Positions 1-5,540 of a stretch of 24,426 nt of DNA are shown one piece after another (within the stretch, counting starts at the first letter, position 1; each line of letters begins with the position of its first letter). Both the position numbers and the translations under genes were made by a program. The DNA is taken from IMG/VR virus record IMGVR_UViG_3300048694_000820, positions 1-24,426 of that record; one strand, given 5' to 3'. Below the pieces are notes generated by a model. That model worked only from the letters and a program-made list of their open reading frames with translations, had not been told where the DNA came from and made no database searches. Source of the stretch: a virus.

Positions 1-622
1 ATTTAATATAATCCCCTTTGTTCCTTTTGTCAAATACTTCAACTTCTCCACCTGGAGTTACCATGATGGTAATTAATTTGACTGGCGGAATATCTGTTAG
101 TTCATAATATGCAGCAGCATAAAACGTTTCTTGGACAAAATAATTTTCAATCCATTCTTCGGGTTTAATTTTATCCGATGTCTTAAAATCGATTACTGCA
201 AGTTCACCTTCATACTCTGCAATACAATCTACTCTACCAGCAACTCCAAAGTATTCTGAATAAAGAGTTCTTTCAATTGCATGAATATTATTTATTTTAT
301 CAAGATATGGTTTTGCGTGATAGAACATGAACTTTGTTAGGGGTTTATAATCTTTCCAATTTAGTTCTTTGTTTTCAAGATAATCTTGACATACTTGGTG
401 AAAATCAGTTCCTCTTGCTGCTGCTTTACCACTGATTTGATTTGCTTTTTCTTCACCAACTCTTTTACGCCACTCTAAAATCTTATCTTTTTTATAAAAT
501 CCAGTAACTGTAGTAATAGAAGGCACCCATTCTCCATTTGGAAGATTATAGAGACGGATGCCGTTTTCTTCTTTCTTTTCTAGTTCAAGTTCACCTAGGT
601 AATTGCAATGAGTAAAAGTCAT
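1..622 (-). CDS. RecB/Cas4-like PD-(D/E)XK exonuclease, C-terminus cut by window edge
   Basis: This frame is open from ATG at 622 to the window edge and gives 207 residues, so the 3' end is missing. It looks like a PD-(D/E)XK nuclease of the RecB/Cas4 type found in T4-like cyanophages. The core is visible as GRVD (residues 129-132), then DFKT (145-148), which supplies the acidic and lysine residues of the active site; H75 in GTDFH may be the upstream metal ligand of this class. The family degrades or processes DNA ends. The start overlaps the phoH stop as ATGA, so the two are probably co-transcribed with phoH upstream. What I see is the motif order; the exact substrate and role (host DNA degradation or recombination) are inferred. 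Confidence 0.75.
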   Translation of the reverse strand, partial: MTFTHCNYLGELELEKKEENGIRLYNLPNGEWVPSITTVTGFYKKDKILEWRKRVGEEKANQISGKAAARGTDFHQVCQDYLENKELNWKDYKPLTKFMFYHAKPYLDKINNIHAIERTLYSEYFGVAGRVDCIAEYEGELAVIDFKTSDKIKPEEWIENYFVQETFYAAAYYELTDIPPVKLITIMVTPGGEVEVFDKRNKGDYIK

Positions 623-1374
623 AAATTCAGTCCCATCTTTGCAATGATATACTCCTTAACAACACCAGAACGAACAATGTCTTCCACACCAAATTCAATC
701 ATATCAAACGATGGCATTTCACGAAGAATTCTCATGAAATCAATAATTCCATTTCTTTCATTTGTTTTAATCAAATCCGATTGAGTTGCATCACCACAGA
801 AACAAATACGACTATCTTCACCTACGCGTGTAATAATACTATCCAATTCATGGAAGTTTAAATTCTGAAACTCATCAACAATAATAATTGCTTTGTCTAG
901 AGTTGTTCCACGAAGGAATGAAGTACTCCAAAATTTAATAGTTTCTTGCTGCTTCAGATTGCCATAAAGCATTTCGAAATCAGCATCAGAGGGCATTTGG
1001 AACATGTACTTTACCATATTCTTATATGGAATCTGATAAAGTGCTGACTTATCTTCGTGATCACCAGGAAGGAACCCAATTTCACGAGTAGCAACAAGAG
1101 ACCTAACGATATAGATTTTTTCGTAAGGAGTTCTTTCATCTAAAACATCGCACAGTGCGTTGTAAAGTGTAATGAACGTTTTACCTGTGCCTGCACATCC
1201 ATAAGCAACTAGATGCTGTCCATTTGAATAAGCATCAAATAATTTTTTTTGATTGTCTGTAAGAGGTTCAATATCCAGTAAAAGTTCAGAATTAATTGGT
1301 TTCTTACGCTTCATTTGTTTTGCAGTAAGACCGACACCAATTGGTTGATCGTTTGCTCTTTTTTTTCTTGCCAT
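619..1374 (-). CDS. phoH: PhoH-like ATPase
   Basis: A 251-aa P-loop ATPase of the PhoH family, very common in marine phages. Walker A is GCAGTGKT at residues 59-66 and Walker B is IVDEFQN at 165-171. A basic N-terminus (MARKKR) precedes the ATPase core, and the length is normal for phage PhoH. In bacteria phoH belongs to the phosphate-starvation regulon, but the function in phages is unsettled, with RNA- or DNA-linked helicase-like roles proposed. The gene lies 4 bp downstream of the 82-aa unknown gene and overlaps the exonuclease start by 4 nt. No PHO box was seen directly upstream, so phosphate control is not supported by the sequence here. Confidence 0.93.
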   Translation of the reverse strand: MARKKRANDQPIGVGLTAKQMKRKKPINSELLLDIEPLTDNQKKLFDAYSNGQHLVAYGCAGTGKTFITLYNALCDVLDERTPYEKIYIVRSLVATREIGFLPGDHEDKSALYQIPYKNMVKYMFQMPSDADFEMLYGNLKQQETIKFWSTSFLRGTTLDKAIIIVDEFQNLNFHELDSIITRVGEDSRICFCGDATQSDLIKTNERNGIIDFMRILREMPSFDMIEFGVEDIVRSGVVKEYIIAKMGLNL

Positions 1375-1378
1375 AAAT

Positions 1379-1627
1379 TCAAACTGGTTTTACTTTTGAT
1401 CCTGGTGCTTTTGATGCTTTTCTTAATACATCATTCCAACCCGGGTGAGTTTTTTTCAGTCGATCATAGACCTCACCAATTTCTCCGGAATTAGGACAAG
1501 TAGAGGGATCAGACCAATCCCTCTCCCAATCAGGATTATCCTTTTTCCACTGGTCCCAATCATGAACACTCATACTAACTTCTTTTTGTTCACCGGTGTT
1601 TTTATTAACTACAGGGTATACTGCCAA
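1379..1627 (-). CDS. Conserved-looking hypothetical protein, TTG start
   Basis: An 82-aa protein that I cannot assign. It is rich in Trp and Asp (DWDQWKKDNPDWERDW, residues 23-38) and contains no obvious membrane segment or enzyme motif. The only start that fits is TTG: a strong GGAGG lies 7 nt upstream, and no in-frame ATG or GTG occurs before it. A late-promoter octamer lies 26 bp upstream, at 1654-1661. The gene sits between thyX and phoH in the same direction. The start choice is well supported; the function is unknown. Confidence 0.75.
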   Translation of the reverse strand: MAVYPVVNKNTGEQKEVSMSVHDWDQWKKDNPDWERDWSDPSTCPNSGEIGEVYDRLKKTHPGWNDVLRKASKAPGSKVKPV

Positions 1628-1653
1628 ATTAATTCCTCCATTTTATATGTCAA

Positions 1654-1661
1654 TATTTATT
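1654..1661 (-). promoter_or_regulatory. T4-type late promoter octamer AATAAATA
   Basis: Reads AATAAATA on the minus strand, 26 bp upstream of the TTG start at 1627. It includes the TAA stop codon of thyX. The match to the T4 late consensus TATAAATA and the spacing equal to other sites in this window support a promoter for the 82-aa gene and possibly phoH. Confidence 0.5.
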
Positions 1662-2379
1662 CTATACGAAGTGAAGGTTGAATACTTTCACAATCGGCAC
1701 AGTTATCCCGAGTCCAACCAAGAGCAGTAGAAACTGCTGGGAATTGACAGGTAAAAATACAACGAACTGCCTCAGCAATGTCCATATGTTCTTTTTGTGT
1801 ACCATGTCCAGCACGAAGATCAATGTAATGAATCCAAGACCTCACAGAACCTGTCATATAGAGTCGTGTGGGAGTTGCTAGAGGAAGAACAAACCTTGCA
1901 CACTCCTTTGCTACTCCTTTGTCCAGAAGACGGTTGTAGACCCTTTGGGACTGCTCAAACAGAACACGAATATCTTCTAGTAGTGTGAGTTTCAAATAGT
2001 CTGGAAGGTCATCGACAGAGTTCTGACGATTCTTTGTATCCTGACGACGAAGTTCAGGAAGAGGAATAGTTTGATTCAGAAGATTGGTATCTGCGTATCG
2101 TTGAGAAAACTCTTGGAAAGTAAAAGACCTATGACGTAGAATCTGTGCTGCAATACCTCTTGTCGTATTGATCTCTACAGTCATAGATGCTTGTTCGAAG
2201 ATACTCCAGTGCTGATGTTTAATACAATATTTGAGCAATCCATCAAAACTTTCATTGTCTTGATTCTTTGGATTCGAAACACGAGCACAATATGCCATAT
2301 GTTTCTCTGCATCTGGTGTTACTGACACCAGTTTTACTTCTGGTTTCATGAATTCAAATTCGTCGAACATTTCCTTCAC
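1657..2379 (-). CDS. thyX: Flavin-dependent thymidylate synthase ThyX
   Basis: A 240-aa ThyX, which makes dTMP from dUMP using FAD, methylene-tetrahydrofolate and NADPH. The diagnostic ThyX signature RHRxxxxxxxS is present as RHRSFTFQEFSQR (residues 82-94), with RHR at 82-84 and the Ser at 92. The length is usual for the family. The start overlaps the stop of the acidic 78-aa gene as ATGA, so translation is likely coupled. The gene supplies thymidine for phage DNA synthesis, along with the reductant from glutaredoxin and the NADPH-producing zwf and gnd encoded further along. Confidence 0.96.
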   Translation of the reverse strand: MKEMFDEFEFMKPEVKLVSVTPDAEKHMAYCARVSNPKNQDNESFDGLLKYCIKHQHWSIFEQASMTVEINTTRGIAAQILRHRSFTFQEFSQRYADTNLLNQTIPLPELRRQDTKNRQNSVDDLPDYLKLTLLEDIRVLFEQSQRVYNRLLDKGVAKECARFVLPLATPTRLYMTGSVRSWIHYIDLRAGHGTQKEHMDIAEAVRCIFTCQFPAVSTALGWTRDNCADCESIQPSLRIE

Positions 2380-2612
2380 AATCCATCTCCATCATCGTCG
2401 TTAGTTAGTTTATATTTTTGATTCACTCTCAGTGAATCAAAATCATCTTCTTCTTCATCATCAGAAAATACCTCATCATAATCTTCAAGATAAGGAGCAA
2501 CCTCTTCATATTGAGGTTTATATGCATCAATATCAGAATATACTTCTGATTTTAGACAATCTACAAGAGACTCAAGGTTTCTGATGATTAATTTAAGCTT
2601 TTCTTTATCCAT
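2376..2612 (-). CDS. Acidic hypothetical protein
   Basis: A 78-aa protein of unknown function. The N-terminal half is predicted helical (KLKLIIRNLESLVDCLK, residues 5-21). The C-terminal half is strongly acidic, with DDEEEDDFDS at about residues 51-60 and a DDDGDG tail. There is no signal peptide or membrane segment. It overlaps the thyX start by 4 nt. The high negative charge could reflect a DNA-mimic or protein-binding role, but that is speculation. Confidence 0.7.
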   Translation of the reverse strand: MDKEKLKLIIRNLESLVDCLKSEVYSDIDAYKPQYEEVAPYLEDYDEVFSDDEEEDDFDSLRVNQKYKLTNDDDGDGL

Positions 2613-2644
2613 CCCGATTAACCCTCACAAAGGTCATTTTACAT

Positions 2645-2674
2645 AAAAAAAGAGAGGGAGTCAAGTCCCTCTCT
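2645..2674 (-). terminator. Rho-independent terminator
   Basis: On the minus strand a 9-bp perfect stem (AGAGAGGGA / TCCCTCTCT, loop CTTGAC) is followed by TTTTTTT. It ends the riboswitch, DUF4278 and 33-aa unit and separates it from the acidic gene and thyX. Confidence 0.85.
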
Positions 2675-2680
2675 GATTGG

Positions 2681-2782
2681 TCAAGTAACTTGTGGTTGCT
2701 TAGCCATATTCAGTTGTGCATTATGAAGGAGTTGCTCCTTCTTTGCCTTTTTTTTAAGATAACGAACGAAGTAAGTATTCAT
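2681..2782 (-). CDS. 33-aa basic micro-protein
   Basis: A short ORF, MNTYFVRYLKKKAKKEQ followed by LLHNAQLNMAKQPQVT. It has a very strong Shine-Dalgarno (AAAGGAGGTG) that lies inside the last codons of the DUF4278-like gene, and its ATG overlaps that gene's TGA as ATGA. It ends just before the terminator at 2645-2674. The basic cluster at residues 10-15 is the only notable property. I infer it is the second peptide of a riboswitch-controlled transcript. The function is unknown. Confidence 0.65.
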   Translation of the reverse strand: MNTYFVRYLKKKAKKEQLLHNAQLNMAKQPQVT

Positions 2783-2943
2783 TTCACACCTCCTTTAGTC
2801 TTCTCCATATGAAGTTTGTTTCCATTTTCATCAACGTAAAACATAGATCCACGGTAGATTTCTACATGTGGTTCGATCTTAAATGTTTGATTTGGGCGAT
2901 TTGCGGTGTCATATTCAACACCACGATATACGACTTTTGACAT
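2779..2943 (-). CDS. DUF4278-like small peptide (PirA-type?)
   Basis: A 54-aa peptide starting MSKVVYRGVEYDT. The YRGxxY element near the N-terminus is typical of the DUF4278 family of cyanobacterial and cyanophage small proteins. The start at 2943 has GGAGG 6-7 nt upstream. It is preceded by about 100 nt of GC-rich structured leader (2965-3062) resembling a glutamine riboswitch. From memory, small DUF4278 proteins of cyanobacteria include the PII-interacting regulator PirA, so a role in nitrogen metabolism of the infected cell is a reasonable inference. The family assignment rests on the short motif and context only. Confidence 0.75.
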   Translation of the reverse strand: MSKVVYRGVEYDTANRPNQTFKIEPHVEIYRGSMFYVDENGNKLHMEKTKGGVK

Positions 2944-2964
2944 TTAATTCCTCCAGAATGAGAT

Positions 2965-3062
2965 GTTTAATTCCCGTTCCTTTGGGCGGCGTTTCCGTTC
3001 GGCATTTGCGAATACCGAATGAACGAATTGCGTTCCGCGTCGTCCTACTTGCGTCCTATTCA
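2965..3062 (-). ncRNA. Candidate glutamine (glnA/Downstream-peptide class) riboswitch
   Basis: A GC-rich, highly structured leader lies between the stop of the 68-aa gene and the DUF4278-like peptide. On the minus strand it shows, in order, GGACGCAAGTAGG (3056-3044), GGAACGCA (3036-3029), CGTTCA (3025-3020), a long hairpin TTCGGTA...ATGCCGAA (3019-2998), CGGAAACGCCGCCC, and GGAACGGG (2980-2973). These boxes resemble the conserved core I associate with the glnA and Downstream-peptide glutamine aptamers, which sit upstream of short ORFs in marine cyanobacteria and phages. The boxes and stems are seen directly. The class and the ligand are from memory and untested. Confidence 0.7.
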
Positions 3063-3266
3063 GTTACACACTTTAACGAAATCCTTTCGGAGTTCTAATA
3101 GCAATCGGTCTTCTACTCTTTGAATTACTACATCGTCGTTTTTAACGATGTCCATTAGTTCCATCGCAGTGTCACAACTTACAGATACTTTAGATGTACT
3201 AATAAGTCGTGACGTTGAAATAGAGAGAAGTGGAACCCATGCTAAAAGCAAAAGTGCTTTAGACAT
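3060..3266 (-). CDS. Small secreted or membrane-anchored hypothetical protein
   Basis: A 68-aa protein with an N-terminal hydrophobic stretch (ALLLLAWVPLLSIS, residues 4-17) after MSK, which fits a signal peptide or anchor. A hydrophilic remainder follows, with many Val, Asp and Arg residues and two Cys. It lies upstream of the structured leader, and its TGA falls at the leader's edge. No function can be assigned. The region 3267-3356 upstream carries late-promoter-like and hairpin sequences. Confidence 0.6.
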   Translation of the reverse strand: MSKALLLLAWVPLLSISTSRLISTSKVSVSCDTAMELMDIVKNDDVVIQRVEDRLLLELRKDFVKVCN

Positions 3267-3323
3267 AGGATGAACGTTAGGGGACTAATATACCCCTATC
3301 CATTTTATATAGTCGAGTTTGTA

Positions 3324-3331
3324 TATTTAGA
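3324..3331 (-). promoter_or_regulatory. Late-promoter-like TCTAAATA upstream of the 68-aa gene
   Basis: Minus-strand TCTAAATA lies 57 bp upstream of the start at 3266. Just upstream of it is the small inverted repeat GATAC-TTAAAT-GTATC, and downstream are TATATAAAAT and GGGG-N9-CCCC. The octamer fits the late motif, but the longer spacing makes the call tentative. Confidence 0.35.
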
Positions 3332-3356
3332 TACATTTAAGTATCACTAGTATACA

Positions 3357-3683
3357 CTATCTTTCAATATAACTTAATGTGTGGTCAGTAGCATGAAGTT
3401 GATGAATGATCATATCGCACCCGATCTTAGGATTACAATCCCCACAAGTATAAACATCAACTGCTGCCTTACCCTCCTCTGGCCATGTATGAATACTAAT
3501 ATGACTTTCTGACAATAGACAAATTACAGTGACTCCCTGTGGATGAAATTTTTTTGAGATTGTTTGTACAACAGTAGCTCCACTTGCAATTGCTGCATTT
3601 TCTAGTAAATCTATGAGACACTGTTCATTATCCAAAAGAACGAATGAACATCCATATAGATTAAGTAAATAGTGTTTTCCCAT
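3357..3683 (-). CDS. speD: S-adenosylmethionine decarboxylase proenzyme
   Basis: A 108-aa prokaryotic-type (class 1b) SAM decarboxylase, which makes decarboxylated SAM for spermidine synthesis. The self-processing site is SESHISIHTWPE (residues 58-69): cleavage falls between E59 and S60, and S60 becomes the pyruvoyl group. H65 and C80 (YTCGD) match the processing and catalytic His and Cys of the family. The length is close to the usual 115-130. The start overlaps the 65-aa gene's stop as TAATG. Polyamines may help condense phage DNA or stabilise photosynthesis, which is inference. speD is a recurrent cyanomyovirus gene. Confidence 0.93.
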   Translation of the reverse strand: MGKHYLLNLYGCSFVLLDNEQCLIDLLENAAIASGATVVQTISKKFHPQGVTVICLLSESHISIHTWPEEGKAAVDVYTCGDCNPKIGCDMIIHQLHATDHTLSYIER

Positions 3684-3880
3684 TATTCTATAGGATTTTT
3701 TTCATATTCTTTAATCAATTCCGATATAATTTCTTCTGTACCATCAATTACTTTAATTGTGTAAAAATTTGACCTTTGATATCTTTTTATTTTTTTGTAA
3801 TCTTTAATCAGCTGATCTACACCTTGCTTATTAAATTCTACTTCCAAATTAACTTTGGATTTTTTTCCAAATCCACTCAT
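3683..3880 (-). CDS. Hypothetical protein, 65 aa
   Basis: An unknown small, charged protein starting MSGFGKKSKVNLEVEF. An in-frame ATG exists further upstream (3916), but I chose 3880 because its ATG overlaps the TGA of the previous gene as ATGA, the pattern used throughout this strand. It contains a lysine-rich middle (IKDYKKIKRYQR) and an acidic C-terminus. There is no membrane segment. It is translationally coupled to speD by a TAATG overlap. Confidence 0.65.
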   Translation of the reverse strand: MSGFGKKSKVNLEVEFNKQGVDQLIKDYKKIKRYQRSNFYTIKVIDGTEEIISELIKEYEKNPIE

Positions 3881-4212
3881 TTCCTTTTCTTTTTTTCTAC
3901 TTTTTGATATCCCCAAAGTTTGGGATTAGTTCTTCCATATCCAAAATCAATTTTTTTTACAGATCCGGGTCCATATTTGTCATAATACATATCAAAAATA
4001 CGAACTCTTGTTCCTCTGGTTAGATCTAAAAATTCTTGATCATCAACACTATACCAAATTAAATAAGCATCATTAGGAAACGAAGATTTTTTTGCTTCAG
4101 AAATAGTTGTTTTTTCTAAAAGAATTTCACACCCATAATTTTCTGGGAGATATTTATTATTACTATTTGAAGAAGCATCCATTTTTTTCTCCATACTCAT
4201 AACTATTGTCAT
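3877..4212 (-). CDS. Hypothetical protein, 111 aa
   Basis: An unknown soluble protein. I place the start at 4212 (MTIVMSMEKK) because it forms an ATGA overlap with the stop of the 190-aa gene; a start 15 nt further upstream is also possible. The N-terminus is Ser/Asn rich. The centre has an aromatic patch (DAYLIWYSVDDQEFLDL) and RGTRVRIFDMYYDKYGPGSV, then a lysine tail (KVEKKKRK). The fold is not recognised, although the RGTRVRIFDMYYDKYG stretch would suit a small beta-barrel such as a KOW/SH3-like domain. That is a guess. Confidence 0.65.
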   Translation of the reverse strand: MTIVMSMEKKMDASSNSNNKYLPENYGCEILLEKTTISEAKKSSFPNDAYLIWYSVDDQEFLDLTRGTRVRIFDMYYDKYGPGSVKKIDFGYGRTNPKLWGYQKVEKKKRK

Positions 4213-4781
4213 GAACGACCCCCCCAAGTAATATCGGGATAAGCCTCTTTGACAGTTTCAAATTTAATATTGTATTTAGTTGACAGTTTTTTATCCTTTG
4301 TAAGAATCAATATTTCTGCTTCTTTAGGATGGAGTCCTTGGAGAAGATTAATGAACATGGTTTCTCTACGAATAGTAGAAAGTCCATTATTACCACCTTT
4401 TATATAATGATATAAATTTCTATATTCCTTTCGAAGAGATGTTCTTCCACCACCACCAAGATCTTGACGAGTAGCAGATTCTCCACCTGCTGCTTCTCTC
4501 ATCAAATTATCTGATAGATTTCCAGAGTAAACATTTTGGTCTTTTGTATCTGAATAAGGAACTGGACCTTCTGGCAAAAGTGAAATCACGGTTTCATCAA
4601 AATTCCAAATAAAAATTGATTTCAAAGAATCATGCTCATAAGTTTTAAGAACCTCAACTTTTTTTGCATGAGTTCTTTGTTTTGATGCAAGTTCTAGAAC
4701 TTCAAAAACAAATGGATTTATTGGTAAGGTTTCAATTTTACTTTCAGTCGTTGTTGTCTTCTTCTTCGTCGTTGTAGTCAT
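4209..4781 (-). CDS. Conserved phage protein of unknown function (DUF6433-like?)
   Basis: A 190-aa protein with a Thr/Lys-only leader (MTTTTKKKTTTT) followed by a globular domain (FVFEVLELASKQRTHAKKVE...). It resembles a conserved T4-like family that I recall as DUF6433, with an N-terminal helix, a YEHDSLKSIFIWNFDETV segment, and a middle containing LPEGPVPY. The C-terminal part has LSTIRRETMFINLLQGLHP and LILTKDKKL. The first 38 nt overlap the end of the 78-aa gene in another frame. M at 4799 would make the overlap 56 nt, so I favour 4781. The function is unknown and the family match is moderate. Confidence 0.65.
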   Translation of the reverse strand: MTTTTKKKTTTTESKIETLPINPFVFEVLELASKQRTHAKKVEVLKTYEHDSLKSIFIWNFDETVISLLPEGPVPYSDTKDQNVYSGNLSDNLMREAAGGESATRQDLGGGGRTSLRKEYRNLYHYIKGGNNGLSTIRRETMFINLLQGLHPKEAEILILTKDKKLSTKYNIKFETVKEAYPDITWGGRS

Positions 4782-4980
4782 AATCGTAATCGTTTTCAAA
4801 TCTTACTGATACTATTTCGTCAGGGATTACTTGCCCATTTTCATCAAAAAACTCTGGATGCAAATAAGGAGGTTTAGTTTCTTGCAAATGCCTATAAGTT
4901 AACCATCCTATTATACCCCCAACCATAAAAAAAAGCAATACGAACATTGTGGTGAATGTTATTACATATGCTGTTTCCAT
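4744..4980 (-). CDS. Single-pass membrane protein with acidic tail
   Basis: A 78-aa protein with one transmembrane helix (ITFTTMFVLLFFMVGGIIGW, residues 7-26), a short conserved-looking soluble region (HPEFFDENGQVIPDEIVSVRF), and a very acidic Asp/Asn/Tyr tail (DYDYDYNDEEEDNND). GGAG lies 6-7 nt before the ATG. The acidic tail is encoded by the same DNA as the Thr/Lys leader of the next gene. The function is unknown; the topology suggests a short extracytoplasmic N-terminus and a cytoplasmic acidic tail, but the orientation is not certain. Confidence 0.7.
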   Translation of the reverse strand: METAYVITFTTMFVLLFFMVGGIIGWLTYRHLQETKPPYLHPEFFDENGQVIPDEIVSVRFENDYDYDYNDEEEDNND

Positions 4981-5173
4981 TTTTTTCTCCAGAGAGTTTA
5001 TTTTTTTCTGACATCAAAGTGAAATTCTATAAAGAAATGAAACTCTCTGTGGAATAGAGAGATCATTTTACCAAACTTCACTTGAAAAGTTTTTGGTTTT
5101 TCTGATCTTTTCCTCCTATTCCTAAGCAATAATTCAACACCCCTATTGATGTGGGGTTCTTGATTATTTATTG
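4981..5173 (-). other. Structured 193-bp intergenic leader with an orphan Shine-Dalgarno
   Basis: No convincing gene was found here. On the minus strand it begins with a late-promoter octamer (5165-5172), then a small CCCC...GGGG hairpin, then an isolated TAGGAGG with no ATG, GTG or TTG at usable distance. Next comes a hairpin with arms CTCTCT/AGAGAG, flanked by the inverted repeat AAGTGAA/TTCACTT, and finally the SD of the 78-aa gene. A 27-codon GTG ORF exists but has no SD. It may be a regulatory leader or a small RNA. Confidence 0.4.
5165..5172 (-). promoter_or_regulatory. T4-type late promoter octamer AATAAATA
   Basis: Minus-strand AATAAATA lies 2 nt past the glutaredoxin stop. It would start a transcript with a roughly 180-nt leader ahead of the 78-aa membrane protein gene. 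Confidence 0.45.
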
Positions 5174-5410
5174 TCATACAACACTGTTTTCTTGAAGATA
5201 TTTAACAGTATCAGTACAACCCCCAAGATGTTTATCTTCAAGGACTACTTGTGGAAAAGTAGATCCTTGACCAAACTCTGCATAAAATTCCTCATGAGTA
5301 AAATCTACTCCTAATTTATATACAACGTGTTGCAAATTTGCCAATTCTAGAACTTGTTGAATTTTGGAGCAATATGGGCAACCATCTTTTGAGTAAATTG
5401 TGAATTTCAT
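5174..5410 (-). CDS. nrdC: Glutaredoxin
   Basis: A 78-aa glutaredoxin/NrdC-type thiol oxidoreductase. The active site is CPYC at residues 11-14, the cis-Pro loop is TFPQV, and GGCTD is the glutathione-binding turn, in the usual order. The start MKFTIYSKDG is the normal family N-terminus; an upstream in-frame ATG at 5512 only adds sequence that belongs to the neighbouring 37-aa ORF. The protein probably supplies electrons to a class I ribonucleotide reductase encoded elsewhere in the genome. It lies just downstream of gnd, which makes NADPH. Confidence 0.92.
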   Translation of the reverse strand: MKFTIYSKDGCPYCSKIQQVLELANLQHVVYKLGVDFTHEEFYAEFGQGSTFPQVVLEDKHLGGCTDTVKYLQENSVV

Positions 5411-5426
5411 GTATCTTAAATAAAAA

Positions 5427-5540
5427 TCATTTTTTAGAATTATTTTGTGTATTATAGGACACCTTGGGTTTTCTGTAAAGACCAGGCCAGGTGTCCCGAA
5501 TAATCTCAGCAACTTTATAAGGAGTTGTTGATGTAATCAT
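5427..5540 (-). CDS. 37-aa ORF between gnd and glutaredoxin
   Basis: A short ORF, MITSTTPYKVAEIIRDTWPG followed by LYRKPKVSYNTQNNSKK. Its ATG overlaps the gnd stop as ATGA, the same coupling as for neighbouring real genes, and it fills the gap before glutaredoxin. Amino-acid composition is ordinary (soluble, basic C-terminus). There is no known motif. I think it is real because of the coupling and the lack of other content in the gap, but conservation is untested. Confidence 0.55.
   Translation of the reverse strand: MITSTTPYKVAEIIRDTWPGLYRKPKVSYNTQNNSKK

Noticed and set aside
5090-5125. Small gene behind TAGGAGG
   Set aside because: No ATG, GTG or TTG occurs within 5-15 nt; reported instead as a leader oddity.
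5411-5512. N-terminal extension of glutaredoxin
   Set aside because: Family N-terminus begins at MKFTIYS; the extension reads through the 37-aa ORF in a different frame.
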